A stretch of DNA of 64,000 nt, taken from contig JADNRX010000195.1 in NCBI GenBank assembly GCA_015501595.1, positions 40,574 through 104,573 of the forward strand, written 5' to 3'. Numbering within the stretch: position 1 is the first letter of the stretch; each line of letters begins with the position of its first letter. A program made the position numbers and the translations under genes. Shown in pieces: positions 44,708 through 57,429 of the stretch. The notes under the pieces were generated by a model that worked only from the letters and a program-made list of their open reading frames with translations, searched no databases and was not told where the DNA came from. The DNA comes from Hymenopellis radicata. Lineage: Eukaryota; Basidiomycota; Agaricomycetes; Agaricales; Physalacriaceae.

Positions 44708-45706
44708 ATGCCAAAGATACTTAGGTCGTCGTCGCCACCTGAGGCTGTAGAATCCACAGAGATACAAGGGAGACCGACGGATCATATCTCTAAACTGACG
44801 AACTCGTGGATGCTGTTCTGGCAAACGTTTGTCAAGTCCGTGCGTCTGGAAGGCGAGAGCTTGACGGTTACTGGGGAGCGCGCGAGCATGCTCTGGGCCG
44901 TTATGAGCCCGGCGGAGAAGCATGTGTGGGAGGTAAAGGCGGCGGAGAATAGGAAGACGCTACATGGTCGGTTAAGATTCGTTCCGCCCATAGTTGCGAA
45001 CAAGAAAGTGAGAGTTTCATTCCTTGACCGCGTAACGGAGCTAATGAATTGTAAGGGAACTCGAAAGTATCGACGTCCAGCAGCAAACTCGACGTCGTCC
45101 GAGTGGCTTTCGCCGTCTGAGCCTGTAGATGATCTTTCCCAAGCAGCGTTACTTCAGCCACAGTGTATAATGTCGCCTCTGTCGACATGTTCTACTTTGC
45201 CAGAATATAGCAATCCGGACGAGCCCACTCCCACCTTCACCTTCGTCTCTTCGCCCTATTCCATCTCAAGCCCCAGACCTGAGGATTCGCTTTGTCAGTC
45301 AACGACTTCTACCGAGATCATCCATGACGAAGTGCCCTCTCATCTTGATACATCGTCCGGCGAGACGTCTTCCTGCTACGCGAACTATCCAGAGCTACCG
45401 ACGCCGTTATATCTACATGAAGCCATCCAGGAACATGCTCCGGGTCTTACACTGCTTGACGAACTTGCCCTAGAGCCGAACATTCACGGAAGCGACTTTG
45501 ACCGTTCCGTGTGGGAGTTCTTCCAGCAAGATCAATCCTCTCAGATAGCATTGCCTCGACTGTCTTCGGGACACGGCATCTCAGCGCTAGAGACCTTCAC
45601 GCCGCCGGATGTGGCCATCGATAACAATGGTACTACATCAGATTATTTCGATTGGGACTCGTTCCTGGCAGATTTAGATAGTTCAGCGCCTCCTCCCAAC
45701 ATGTAG
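44708..45706 (+). CDS. HMG-box transcription factor-like protein, 332 aa
   Basis: Single open frame with an N-terminal HMG box at about residues 24-90: the SWMLFWQTFVKSV helix 1 region, then ERASMLWAVMSPAEKHVWEV and KAAENRKTLH. It matches the xNAFMLFRxxF ... xxWxxMSPxEKxxWxxxAxxxK pattern of fungal MATA/SOX-type HMG boxes, with some divergence (NSW for NAF/NAW). The remainder is Ser/Thr/Pro-rich with acidic patches, ending DYFDWDSFLADLDSSAPPP, which looks like an acidic activation domain. It probably binds DNA in the nucleus and regulates transcription. It is not placed among mating-type genes here: no homeodomain or pheromone gene is adjacent. Confidence 0.75.
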   Translation: MPKILRSSSPPEAVESTEIQGRPTDHISKLTNSWMLFWQTFVKSVRLEGESLTVTGERASMLWAVMSPAEKHVWEVKAAENRKTLHGRLRFVPPIVANKKVRVSFLDRVTELMNCKGTRKYRRPAANSTSSEWLSPSEPVDDLSQAALLQPQCIMSPLSTCSTLPEYSNPDEPTPTFTFVSSPYSISSPRPEDSLCQSTTSTEIIHDEVPSHLDTSSGETSSCYANYPELPTPLYLHEAIQEHAPGLTLLDELALEPNIHGSDFDRSVWEFFQQDQSSQIALPRLSSGHGISALETFTPPDVAIDNNGTTSDYFDWDSFLADLDSSAPPPNM

Positions 45707-47595
45707 TATCTTGCTATGTAAGTTGTAGTTAGATTTTCGTCCCCACAATAGAACACCATTTTAGAAAATAAGTGAGGTGCGATGTGCCAACCGCAGCGTA
45801 GGTCATTGCCCTTCCACACTTGTTCGACGCCACCGGACATGTCAATTCTTTGAGTGGAAATTACAACGGGAAGCGAGGTTTCAGAAGACTTCTCTCTCGA
45901 AAAGGCAACATCAACGAGGAAAGGGAACGACAACAAGGGCCTGGGAATTCCTCGTCAGAGCAAATGGTGTTCCCGAAACAGCATTACCCTAAGCCCGCGT
46001 GAATATCTAGGTTCATCGCCGTAGAGGAAGTTCGGCCTTTAAGGAGACGCTGTGGAACACAAGTACAGGTCGAAAGGTATCACTTGAATTTCCGCGAGTC
46101 ACATTTCGGATATCAACACGAATCTCGTTTATGGAAGAGAAAGACATAGAGTGAAAAAATATCACATAGGCAAGTGGTAACCTCGTAGCGCATAGTAGAG
46201 GGGGAGATTCGTCCCGTGTGGGTTACTACCAGTACTACGGCGCGTGCCAATACTTTGGTCGGCTATGCTGCGTAACAAGAATCGCGGATGAGATTTCCTT
46301 TGGTATGAGTCGGCCATTTGGACAGCTTGAGGCGGAAGCCAGGGCAGATTTTGGAGCGAAAGGGAGGCGGAGGCCATGTGGATGAGGGATACACCGACTG
46401 AGGAAGAAGTCCGTGAACCGGGAGAGGCGTGGCGGGCGGCCATGAACTTTGGGAGGTAAAGTGCTGTGATGCGAACGAAGATAGGTAACGTCTGTGTAGG
46501 AAATAAGTAATTGCCGACGAGAGGAGCAAGGACGCACCTCTAGACTGCAACTCGCGTCCGCCAATCCTCCTCCATCCTGCTTCGATATGACGAGGATATC
46601 GAAGCGCAGAGATCAGCAAGGAAGCGCATTTTATTCGGGCATGTCGGTCCCAAGACACGCCGAGCAATTTTTCCGTAATTTTCGCAAGGAGCGTCGTCGA
46701 AACAGAAATTCCGAGCAGTCCGCTCGCGCTAAGCTAAAGTAAGCCTCATATTGGGGTAAAGATAAAAAAAGCGTACGCCGCTGATATCGACCTTTTCGGG
46801 GAGCCATTCTGCACACTGATGCTGGTTATTGGTGTCCTGGATACCCTCACTACGTCGCGTTAAGGAGACCTCTGGCGTCCATGATGATGGGAAAAGGAAA
46901 AAGGCGTGTTCCTAATTCGGACATGACGCCGATCAAGCTTGTCTTCCTTCCCTCATCGCGTCTAGCGGCTATGAACTCGAACTCGGGAACTACCTGACTC
47001 TCGGATAATTCAGAGCTCTATGCCTCTTTACTCATCGTCCTCCTTTCATGTTCCGCCTCTGCACTTGAGGCACGTCTAAACAAGCCTCTCGGCTTTTCGT
47101 CCTGCCTTTCCTCTCGAGTACTAGGATGTTATCGGGCCGCGCGGAAGGACGATGACTGAACATGCCGTATTCTATGCAAGACACGCCGTGCTCGTCTTCA
47201 CGACGTTAAGCCTACGTAGCACCGGAGCCAGCAGTACGTTCGTCTCCGCTCGTCCATTCCCCAGCCAAGGATGTGAAGTTTTATCCCACAGCCCCCATGG
47301 CAGGCGATGTGTATCCCTCAAGGACGTCATCGACACTTCCTTGGCTGAAGGATATCACAAACTCGTTTTCCGAAGTATAGGCTGCTCTGGTAGACTTGTA
47401 AACAGTGCTAGCGATCAATTGCTTCCATCTCTTTCACGCCATATTTCACATCATTGCAGATGACAGAGAGACAGCGCCAGCCAAGTCTAGTAGCTATTAC
47501 TTGAACCCTTTCCCCGTCATGGGCTTGGCGGAGCCACAATTACATCGGACGTTTATCGCGAGGCTCACTGCCAATCGTTCCATTTCGATTCTGAG
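45707..47595. other. No supported gene
   Basis: 45,850-45,985 is the second copy of the repeat also seen at 42,720-42,880. A minus-strand run of open frame at 46,667-46,162 lacks any motif. Confidence 0.4.
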
Positions 47596-49103
47596 CCCCG
47601 TTCAGCATGAGCAGCGTTGCACCTCGCTGCACACGGGTGGCGAGGCAGTGCAAGTCCCTTGTTCTCGCGCTCAATAAAACTGCCGGGGTCTCCCTTCTCT
47701 GGACTCGCTCCTCATGCTAAGCATGCAGCATCAGAGTGCGCAGTCGCAAGTGATGGCATGATTAGTCTGAGCCCAAGTAGGAATGAGTAGGAAGCAGCAA
47801 ATAGACGTTGATTTGGGCGATAAGGGCGCTAAAAAAACCAAGTAAAAAACAGGAATTGCGGCCGTGAGATTTCTTCCCTTGTTCATCGATGTGGTGTTCG
47901 AGGTCCCGCGGGGTTCTCCCTATCGGATACTGCTCAGTGTTCCCTTGTTCCTCCTCCGTATCGGCTCTCACGCCTACCTCCGAGTTGAGGACAAGTTCAA
48001 GGACGCCGACAACATTTCTGCTTGTCGTAGACTCCTTGCGCTACACATAGACAGTAATAAATTCATAACGCTTATGTCGTAGAGACCTGTACGGTGTACG
48101 CCACACTCGGTAGCACTAGCCTGCTGCCTAATCATGGCTCTGTAAGCCAACGGACTGTTCGGTGCTCAACGGAATCTGCAAAACGAAAACAGTTACTGCT
48201 ATTCGTTCGCCTCTAGAGAGTCAAGTCAGAGAAAAACATGCTGGCAGTCGGAAGTCCGACTCAAATTCGCAATGTGCACGACCACCGGATTGAACAGGTG
48301 GGTAGGATCACTGATGGCGCGCTTTACGGGATTACCGGGCAAGATGCATGACGTCGCCCGGACCACTACTTATCATCGATTGCTTTCTAGGTTTGCGATT
48401 GCTCGGAGTGCTCCCTGTCCCATTTTTAACTCCGTTCTGGGGCTCTGACAGTAAGAGTATGGAGAAGCAGCATCTGAACAGCGGCGCCGACGCTCAGGCA
48501 AAAGGACAATAAGATCCCGGCTATCAACGGGCTTCTTGCAACAGCATCACCGTCTGAAAATGTGAAATGGTACGAAATTAAGGCATAAACCCGTAGGCCA
48601 ACACTACGAGTGAGTGCCAATTTGAGATTAGCGACAGCGAGGGTGATTTCCTAAGTTCTACGACAAGCAGAAATGTTCAGGGTGGCGTCCTTGACGTAGG
48701 CGTGAGAGTCGAGTTGGAGGAGGAACAAAGGAATGCTGAGCAATATCCGATAAGGAGAACCTGCCGGACCTCGAACACTACATCGATGAACAAGAGAAGA
48801 AATCTCACGGCCGCATACTACATTCCTATTTTTTAAGCGCCCTTATCGCCCAAATCAAGTTCTATTTGCTGATTCCTACTCATTCTTACCTGGGTCAGAG
48901 TAGCCATGACAGGGCTTGCAGCCACGTATACTTACAGCACTCACGACTGCGGACGCGGATGCCGCATGCTTACCATGAGGAGCGAGTCCAGAGAAGGGAG
49001 ACCCCGGCAGTTTTATTGAGCGCTAGAACAAGGGACTTGCACCGCCTCACCACCTTCGTACAGCGCTGCTCATCGGCCAAACGGGGCTCAGAAGTAATTG
49101 TGA
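47596..49103. repeat. Large inverted repeat, arms about 440 bp, spacer about 0.6 kb
   Basis: Arm 1 (47,596-48,035, plus) matches the reverse complement of arm 2 (48,650-49,103) along its length. Examples are aagtcccttgttct(c/a)gcgct, actgccggggtctcccttct, gatttgggcgataagggcgc and catttctgcttgtcgtaga. Similarity is roughly 80-90 % with small indels. The arms may derive from a protein gene (on the minus strand arm 2 reads LVLALNKTAGVSLLWTRSSW). The spacer has no supported gene. It could be a foldback transposon or an inverted duplication, and a source of double-stranded RNA if transcribed. Confidence 0.8.
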
Positions 49104-49177
49104 CTATTGTGACAGGAAATGTGATCGAAAAGGGAAGGTAACGTCCCTCACGATAAACGCCCATCATCCCCTCAGAC

Positions 49178-49184
49178 TATAAAA
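49178..49184 (+). promoter_or_regulatory. TATA box of the FunK1 gene
   Basis: tataaaa lies 68-74 bases before the ATG at 49,252. The expected transcript start (about 49,207) lies beyond the more upstream in-frame ATG at 49,201, which decides the start choice. Confidence 0.6.
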
Positions 49185-49251
49185 GCCAGGACTCTCTAAT
49201 ATGGGTCTCCATCTTCTCTATCTTCCTCGACAACCTCTCTTGCTTCTTACA

Positions 49252-51873
49252 ATGTCTCCGCCATCGTCTGAATCCTCCGAAATGGGTTATGGGCTCGACA
49301 AGAACATTCTTGAGAGCCCCCCGCCCGGCCAGCAGCAGCTACCTCAGACGCCTAGCCCCGATATCTCATCGAATCCCCATCCCACATTTCTCACTACACC
49401 TCATGGCTTTGGCTCTGCTGTACGCGCCTCCTACGACGACGACAAAGAGCCAGCCAGCAGTGGCCTGTACCAGAGAAAAGACTACGACACATACATCCAG
49501 AACGATCTCCAGAATAATCGTGTTTTCATGCACGCGGAGAAGTTCATGGAACTGGTGTTTCGAACGCCTGCCGACTGGGAGAAAGATCCATCATGCCTTG
49601 ACGTCGTAAAGTTTATCACTGCCCACAACGACTTCAAGAAGGCCTTGAAGAAGTTTCTCCTGACTGTCAACCGTCCCGGTACCGAGCACCGCCTTTATCC
49701 CCACATTGTGTCCCTCTACGCCACTGTCTTGAAGCTGCTTGATCAACATGTTCCTCTCCCAGACGGCCACGATCGACAGACATTGAAACTGGCTTTTTCC
49801 GTGAACGATCCCACCGAACTCGTCGATGGTGTGATCAACCACCTATCCCCCGACATCAAATCACTATTTGATACCTTCAGTGTTCATGACAAGGAGCTGA
49901 GCTTTTCTAATCTTGTCCATGTCGTTGAGGTGAAGGACACCGACATGGCCTTATGCCGTGGCAAAAACGATCCTCGCATCCTACATAAAGGTAGAGTTGA
50001 ATTTATCAGCGCTTGCGAATGCTTTAGTCTAACTCGTCGAATTCAGGGATGGACCCGCTCCAAAAATCGCGCGGCCGCGAAGCCAAACAGGCAAGCACGC
50101 CGAATTCAGGTCAAGCGAGTTCTGCTGCTGCCGGAGGTACAAAGGCCGGAAAAGCCGAATCTGCATCTAGGAAGCGAACTCACCCGGAGGACGATGCAGA
50201 GGGGAGCAATTCTGGTCAAAAGATCCCCGCCAGTCGAATGAGGCCTTCAGCGCAAGTCGCAAGGCGCAGAATAGCGAGGATCCGAAGACTCAAGTGGATC
50301 CCCAGACGCAATGCGCGCGATATGCTATGGAACATCTCTCCAACGTCATCCTCCGTTCCCACAGCATACTCACCTTGTTCGACAAAGACCGATTCCAGCT
50401 CGAGTACTTTGACCGGAGTGTAATCGCTGTTTCCACGGCCGTTGACCTCTCGACCGAGAACGGACCGACTCTCTTCATCTTGATGGTGTATGGTCTCCGC
50501 AGCCTTAGTCCCGAGGATCTTGGGCTTCGCAACGTTGTCCCAGATTCGTTGAAAGTCTGCACAGACTATAAATCTGCCTCGAAACATATGGTCAAGAATG
50601 GCTCCAGGGATTGGCGCAGACTGTTTTACAATCGGAAGATCGAGATCGAGAACGTGCAGTACACTCTCAAGGAGATCGTCTTTCGCCAGCCAGGTCTGAT
50701 TGGTCGCACCACATGCGTCGTTGCTGCCATACGTCGGTCCGACAAGAAGCGTTTCGTCGTGAAATTCAGCTGTCCGACCACGACACGTGTCCCAGAGATG
50801 AGGCTTATCCAAACCGCGAGAAACTATGCCGAAGCAGACGAGAAACATGCCTGGGTCCTAAACCACCTACCGGACATGATTGCTTCCCGAGACGTTGACA
50901 TCGACGTGAACTCTGTTCAGGCCCGCATGCGCGACTTCCTCAATAAGGCTGAATACGCTGATGGGAAGAAATATTACTACGAGAACCGCTGCCTTCGCAT
51001 CTGCGTGTCCGAAGAGCTGCATGCGATAACGACTTTGACCAGCCAACGCAAGATTGCTCAAGTCTTTCTAGATATCCTCCAAAGTGAGTTCTACCAACCC
51101 ATTCATCACCCCATTCTAACGACTCCATAGCTCACAAATGGCTGTACGATGTCCCCAAAATCCTCCACCGCGATTTGAGCATGTCAAATATCATGTTCCG
51201 CCAGGATGATTCGGGACGCGTATTTGGTGTTCCGAATGACCTCGACCTCGCCTCTCTGCTTTCTGAGCTCCAATCCGGAAGCGGCAGTACGTCGTTGCGG
51301 CGCACCGGAACGCCTCCCTTCATGGCCTTCGACCTCCAAGATCCGCATAATTCCCAACTCCGTCATCTCTACAGGCATGACCTGGAATCTCTGTTTTACG
51401 TGCTTGTCATGCTCGTCTGTCGCCATGACATTGTATACAGAAACGGGTATTCCCAGGAGCTACGAGCGAAGCCACATTTCGAGGAATGGTTCGACTCGAC
51501 AAAGTCTTGGGCGGACCTTAAAAGGACGAAGAGTGACTTCTTCCTCAGCACCAAGGCCGAAACCGTTAGATCGCGCATCGCACCCGGATTCCAAGAGTTT
51601 GATGAGTGGGTCATGTCCATTTGGAAAAAACTCGGAGCCGGTTTCAGCAAGAGGCAGCAGGTGGAGCATCAGCTCGCACCTTCCAGGGCCATCGACGACA
51701 GGCTGTACGCAGCCTTAAAGGCCGGCCACGTCGACGAACCGGTCATGGAACCGAAGTTGACGGTCGACGATGAGACACTCGGGGGACAAGTCACTTACTG
51801 GGCCTTTTGCCAGTACATGACCCGACTTAATGGGCGATTGCTGGAGTGGCGATGCCCTGATCTCGGCTTGTAG
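49252..51873 (+). CDS. FunK1-type fungal protein kinase, probably frameshifted
   Basis: FunK1 kinases are a fungal-specific family expanded in mushrooms and thought to act in multicellular signalling. Start MSPPSSESSEMGYG at 49,252. Exon 1 (to 49,990) holds the N-terminal helical region; exon 2 is 50,047-51,083; exon 3 is 51,131-51,873. Kinase motifs: AIRRSDKKRFVVKFS (VAIK-like Lys), YYENRCLRICVSEEL, ILHRDLSMSNIMF (catalytic HRD loop with Asn), GVPNDLDLA (DLD in place of DFG, normal for FunK1), GTPPFMAFDL and YRHDLESLFYVLVML. Length is normal. In exon 2 the linker frame (GGTKAGKAESASRKRTHPED) differs from the frame of DPQTQCARYAMEHLS, with no plausible intron between about 50,170 and 50,240. 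A one-base indel or an assembly error is likely, and the kinase core would then not be made from this allele. Confidence 0.8.
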
Positions 51874-52764
51874 TTTAGTTTTGTGTGTAGGGACTTGAAC
51901 AACATGATCTTCATTACAGCCTTGTGTACGATGTAGTAGCCTGTTACGCGGTGAGGAGGACACATAAGGGGAAAAGATTCATTCCATCAGTCATTTCAAC
52001 AGAGGCATGACAAAAAGGGCGTACAGAGCCACGCCGCCGTATGTGCCAGAGTTGACCTATGAAACCTGATCAGAAACGACGGCAACATCGTCTCCCCTCA
52101 TGATCATTCCGCACCAACAATCCACAGGCATACCACGCATTCGCAATGAAAGGAGGCGCAGTTCGCGTCCTTTGTCCATCCATCGCATATACAAACAATT
52201 CCTTCTGGTTTACCGAGAGAGTATCCAGTACGAGGAATTAGTGTGCCCCAGCGCTACACAAAGCGTCGATGACGTGCAAGGGAAGTAGAGATATTCGATT
52301 GCTACTGATGCAGAGTGCCGCGGAATGATGTAAAGAGACCGGCGCCAGCAGTTTATCCAGCGGTTCTTAGACATGGCGCCGGATGAAATAGGACACACGC
52401 GATGAACAAACGCAGGAATTTTCATGCACTTGATGATCATAAAAGAGCGAGATGCGGATATACGGTCGGTGGTCCCAGAAAGCCATGATACCTCCTCGCC
52501 ACATAACGCCAAGGAACCTGATACTAATACCAGGCTAATACTAACAGGCACTTTCAAAGAAAACTCGCAGAATTCGCATAGCATACTTCAGCGCGTTGAG
52601 AGAACTGTGGGCAGCGCTAGCCACGCTTAAGTTAAATTCTATGTACATTGTACGGTATGTACAGCGAATAAATACAGATAAGTAGTCCCATGTAGCCCGA
52701 ACTAGAAAGCAACTACTTCGAAAAGAAAGGGATTTGAAGAGAGGGACTATTAGAGCAGTTAATT
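51874..52764. other. Convergent 3' intergenic region
   Basis: Lies between the stops of the FunK1 and laccase genes. Only short ORFs; no gene seen. Confidence 0.4.
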
Positions 52765-55349
52765 TTACAAATCCTCTGCCGGTAGTGCATCGTAGATGGG
52801 GCAGAGCTCGTCCCATTGGTCTGCATATGCATCAGCGATAAAATTCATGGTCACTGTAGCGTGCATCTCACCGGTAGGGTCAATAGCACTCGACCAAGAG
52901 TCAGCGCCTTCAGCAAAGACGACTGCGAGGCCACTACAAGGGACCGTCAATGAAGTGTGGAAATAAGCAACTAAGGACTTACGCTTCGAGATGCCAGTCA
53001 ATGTGGCTAGTGGAACGGTGAGTGTTGGAAACAGCAGAAGGGCGGAAAGTTTACCAGTGCAAGAACCACGGGCCAGCATTATCGGTGGTGAATCGGATGG
53101 TGACGTTGTCTCCCGTAGTCCCGATGTTCACGACGTCGCGGCGTGGCTAAGAACACAGTTAAAACAGAACCAGGCTCTCCTCGAGTAAATCTTACCGGGT
53201 TCTCGTAGTTGTACGCCGAACTGCCTGCACTCCGAACAACGTCGAACGTATGCTACCGATACGTGTCAGTCAACCACTTTCCAAAACGCTTTCTTCCACG
53301 TACACCGTGTAAATGGAACGGATGCTACAGAACAAGAACACATCAGCCATCCCCCATCACACTAAACAGGATAAACACTCACCCCTCCACCGACAACACC
53401 CCCAGGCATAGAAATCTCGATGGTCGAATCCAGCGGCAGAGGGAATACAGAGCCTTCCGGGAGCAACTCAGCAGCCGTTGAAGCGCCACTGAGAATTTGC
53501 AGTAGGACCGGAACGGAAGGCGGGGTAAAGTGGGCACCGTTGACTGTGAAAGTACCAGCTGAAGTCTAGTGAATCGTGAGGGTCACACGTGGGGCGTGAA
53601 GAGAGATGATGGCATACGAAAGCAAACGCCAAGTTGATCGCAACGTCAACACTTCCTGCGACTGGATTTCCAGGCTACTATAGGCATCAGATCATCCAGG
53701 ATAGCGCTCAAACACTTCCTACTCACCGCTCCTGGGTTCTCGAGAGGCTAGTATTATGTGTCAGATGAATGGGATACTAGGAGGGTTGTGGACGTACGAC
53801 GAGGTTTTGCTCCAGAAGAGGCGCGGTACTAGTATCAGTCCGAGTAGTAGGTTCAGCGTCGGCTGCGTTTGCATAACGAAGGATAGCGGAGTTGATGCCG
53901 TCTGCGAAGCCAGTGCTACCGATGCTGGGACTAGCGCGAATCCCTGAAGAAGCATCAGTTGCACATCCCCAAGAAGATCAGGTAAACCTACAGTAGTTGT
54001 CTTCGTCTTGGTTGGCATTGAGCTAGATCATCAAATTGGTCAAATGGGGCCATAAGAAGGTCCTTGGATATGGACTTACGACGAACGAGTAGCGCTGACC
54101 TACAGGACACGCGTCAGTCTAAATGCGTAGATACTAAAATGGACGCGACGCTTACCGGCAAAAATAGGAATCTGATCCACCGTTAGCGGTTCGTGGTTGA
54201 CACCATCAACTTCAATGATTGTCCTATCAGCCGTAAGTCGCAACGAAAAACTGACACGGAGCTGATCCGTACATTTCGTGTCCTTCAATACTGAACGTAA
54301 AATTCGGATCGCACGCCATGTTGATTAGGCGTATACGGTATCTATCCATCCATGTTAGCCATCCCAAAGACAGTACACAGAAAAGGACGAACCGTTTGCC
54401 TTTCTCCACGCTGAGAACAAAGAGATCGGCGGTAGGATCTGTATTCCACCTATGCAGGCCGTTAGCGCGCCGTAGTAGCGGCATGAGGCATAACCTACCG
54501 TCCCAGACCGTTGAAGAGAGTCGACGCAGGCGTCCTAGACGATGGATAAGCATCGCCGTTACAAGCACAAACCGACCACCAGCTTACGGGAAGTTGAGCG
54601 TCTTGGCCGGGTCATGATACCAATCGGCAAGAGTCAGGATAGTAGTTGCTACATTCCCGTATATATGAGACAACTGCGCACGAGTAAGAGTGAAGAGCGC
54701 TCACTGTCATCCACGTCGTACAGGCCGGCATGAGGATCATCAGGATCGTATATGACCAGCGGACCGCGAAGCCCATCGCAGTATTGGGTTGCTAGTCACA
54801 ATCAATGAAGGATACCCGGTACATTAAAAGTAAAACAGGTACTTACAAAGGTGAGAGTGCCACCAAAACGTTCCTGCCTGTCCGACGGCGGTGAAGTCGT
54901 ACAGGAAGGAGTTGCCCTTGGCGATGGGGCATTGATTGATGAAGGCGGGACCATCAGCCCAGCCGGTGCCTGCTTGGAAGAGGCCGTGCCAGTGCTACGA
55001 ATCGCGTTCAACAAAAGGCGCAATGGCCAGTGAGAGGTATACTGACGATGGACGTGCTCTGTAGAATAGTATTATCCGACAGTTGGTTAACGACGTTGAG
55101 CTGGAAACGGTCGCCCTAACAAAACGTTCAACGACTCCATACGCTCTGGGGGGAGCGCAAAGATGATACCTTGTTTCCTCTAATAAGAAGTCCAGCTGCT
55201 AGACCATTCGCCACGGCAGCGAGACGACTGAATCCATCGGGGGCGACAGTCGCGTCAGTAATGACCATGTCGCCCACGGGGCCTATCTGAGCAACGCTCG
55301 AGACTGCCAGTAGTACCAAAGATGGGAGAGAGCGCTTGAGTTGGAGCAT
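52765..55349 (-). CDS. Laccase (secreted multicopper oxidase), complete
   Basis: Oxidises phenols with reduction of O2 to water; roles in lignin or humus attack, pigment and fruiting. Twenty exons splice in frame to about 530 aa, the usual length. The signal peptide ([20 protein letters not shown]) precedes [20 protein letters not shown]. All four copper signatures are present: [20 protein letters not shown] (L1), [20 protein letters not shown] (L2), HPFHLHGH (L3) and [12 protein letters not shown] (L4), covering the type 1, 2 and 3 copper ligands. The residue ten after the L4 Cys is Leu, typical of medium-to-high-potential enzymes. Other family blocks: [62 protein letters not shown] and [15 protein letters not shown]. 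Exon 1 is 55,349-55,170; the stop is at 52,765. A TATA box lies upstream. No defects seen. Confidence 0.95.
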
Positions 55350-55424
55350 TGTTTAAAGAATGGATGTGTGAGTGTAAAGAAACTTGTACAGAACAAGCTG
55401 AGGAACTTCGTCTTCATCGTCAGC

Positions 55425-55432
55425 GTTTTATA
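55425..55432 (-). promoter_or_regulatory. TATA box of the laccase gene
   Basis: tataaaac on the minus strand, about 76-83 bases upstream of the ATG at 55,349. Confidence 0.6.
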
Positions 55433-55439
55433 CCTCACA

Positions 55440-57429
55440 TTACGTGCCGAGGATCGCAAAGATGCGGCGTGGGAGGACCTATTAATGACAGCGTGGATGT
55501 GTTTGAGGCATTAAAACCAAGAACAGTCGAACGAGAAGAGGACGTTATCCGCAAATAGGCAAACTTCGTAATCGTGCTGATGATGTGAACTTTTGAACCA
55601 TTGAGATTGCGGAAGTGGTTACATACCAATCGGGGAGGTCGTGTTTCAACATAGTCATTTCTTTAGGCAATATACAGGAGATTCTGTACCAGATTTTCAA
55701 CCTGGAGGACATGAGAGGAGCGAAGAAAGAACGTCGCTCAATCAACGATCGTACATTCGGCATGTTTAAACTCCGCGTGCCTTGACCCGGCCGCGTTCCT
55801 GGCGTTCCCTCTTCCCTCCACCCTGACCGCAATTCGATGTCTTCGTCCGCTCCGTGTACACATCTCTATGTGTCGAACACCCTCGCCACATGCTACCGCG
55901 CCTGTTACGGATATGTATGTGTACCTGCCGGAGAGACACATGTGTGCTTGGCGCCGAGGGTCGCATGAATGTCTTCTTGTACCTCATATTTCTGCATACC
56001 TTTCGGATCCGAGGCGTCAATGGAGGGACACGATTGTCGGTAGTTCACTTCCCACAGCAGCGGTACCCGCGATTTTATTCTCTTAGCAGGCGGTCCGTGA
56101 TCAGTATACTCTAACACCAACGACTCTCCAAGCGACGCCTTGTTTAGCGAAAAGACAAGGCGTCGTTTGATGAGAGGAATAGTTGGTGGAGCTCCTACAC
56201 CATTAATGGAATACATGGAATACATGCGTTCTATTGACAGATATCTGAATGCGGCCTATCCGCAGAGACTCGTCATCCCTCAGGAACCAAGGAAGGAAGG
56301 AAGTCGATAGACGGCACGGTCCCACAGAGGATCACCGGCGGCGGAATACAAACCGAACATAGCGTTCCTTGGCTGGATGCGAACACAACGGTTTTTTATT
56401 ACAGCTACTCAGGTCCGTCGGGGTATATCCTTAGCTATTCAATTAGCGTAGGCGGGTTCCAATATAGTAACATAGTAACGGCGAGAACGATTCAATTGTC
56501 ATTTCTACCGTCGTTCATTGACGTTTGCGGCATGACGCTAGATATATATCATTGGATGTCTCCAATCACTATCGGTCAAAACACGCTTAGTACTACAGTC
56601 CTTATCATGCACGCGAGCCTCGGATGCGGTCTCACAAAGGTTCTCGCTTCTTGTATACGAAGCATTGGAGGGTACACTCTTGATTGACAGTTGCACCGAA
56701 GTTCCTCCTATCGGCATGATCCTTGCTAACAGCGCTATATGTGTGTCTCTCAACCCGTCCACGGAAGGAGAAGTGTTTACCGACGTACCCTCGTTCTCAA
56801 GTCGGGAAAGTACCATATAGAATGTGCGAATGCGAAGGATTGTACTCGCGGTGTTACATCGCTTCGGTAAGTTATTCATTCGCTCACCTTCAACATAGAT
56901 TTGTTCAATCAGTTCAGCGGAAAGGCTGATTGACATTGCATTCCTGCTTGTACATCGCATTCCCCTCTCCCCTCCTGTCAGCAGTCACCGATTAGCCTTT
57001 CGACATTAGCCGTTGAGGCCTGGTCGTCGTACTTACAAAACAATGCTGAAGGTGATGCACGTGGTCCGGCTATCAAACCGGTTCGAGTCTCTCTGGTCCT
57101 ACGACACTTGAGCTCTGAACAGCGCCCAGAGGCAGGCGCACACACTTGGAACGCGTTTTCGGTAAAGTCCTTCTCAAGCAAGGCCTATTAGCATTAATGT
57201 CGACTCGTGTCGCCTTCAAAGGCAGGTGTCCAATACGATTAGCTTTTAGGGTCCCGTCTTTAGAGTCTATCGCGGCTATGAAAACTCTCTTTGTGCCTAC
57301 GTGGCGACAACTTGTTTGCCCATTTTTTAACTCGCCACCGAGCTGCCCGATTGGAGCAGACCAAATTAGGCGCTTCCCTTTGTCTCTTATAGCTGCGCTC
57401 CATTCTTTCTGTTCGACCAGCAGCTCATA
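55440..57429. other. No supported gene
   Basis: Laccase upstream region followed by anonymous sequence. Short ORFs on both strands lack domains and splice support. Confidence 0.4.

Noticed and set aside
49201..49251. Upstream start of the FunK1 protein (MGLHLLYLPRQPLLLL)
   Set aside because: It lies too close to the TATA box to be in the transcript; the apparent signal-like peptide is likely 5' leader.
57050..57110. Possible tRNA (ggttcgagtc T-loop-like)
   Set aside because: Flanking bases do not form a T-stem, and no acceptor or anticodon arms can be drawn.
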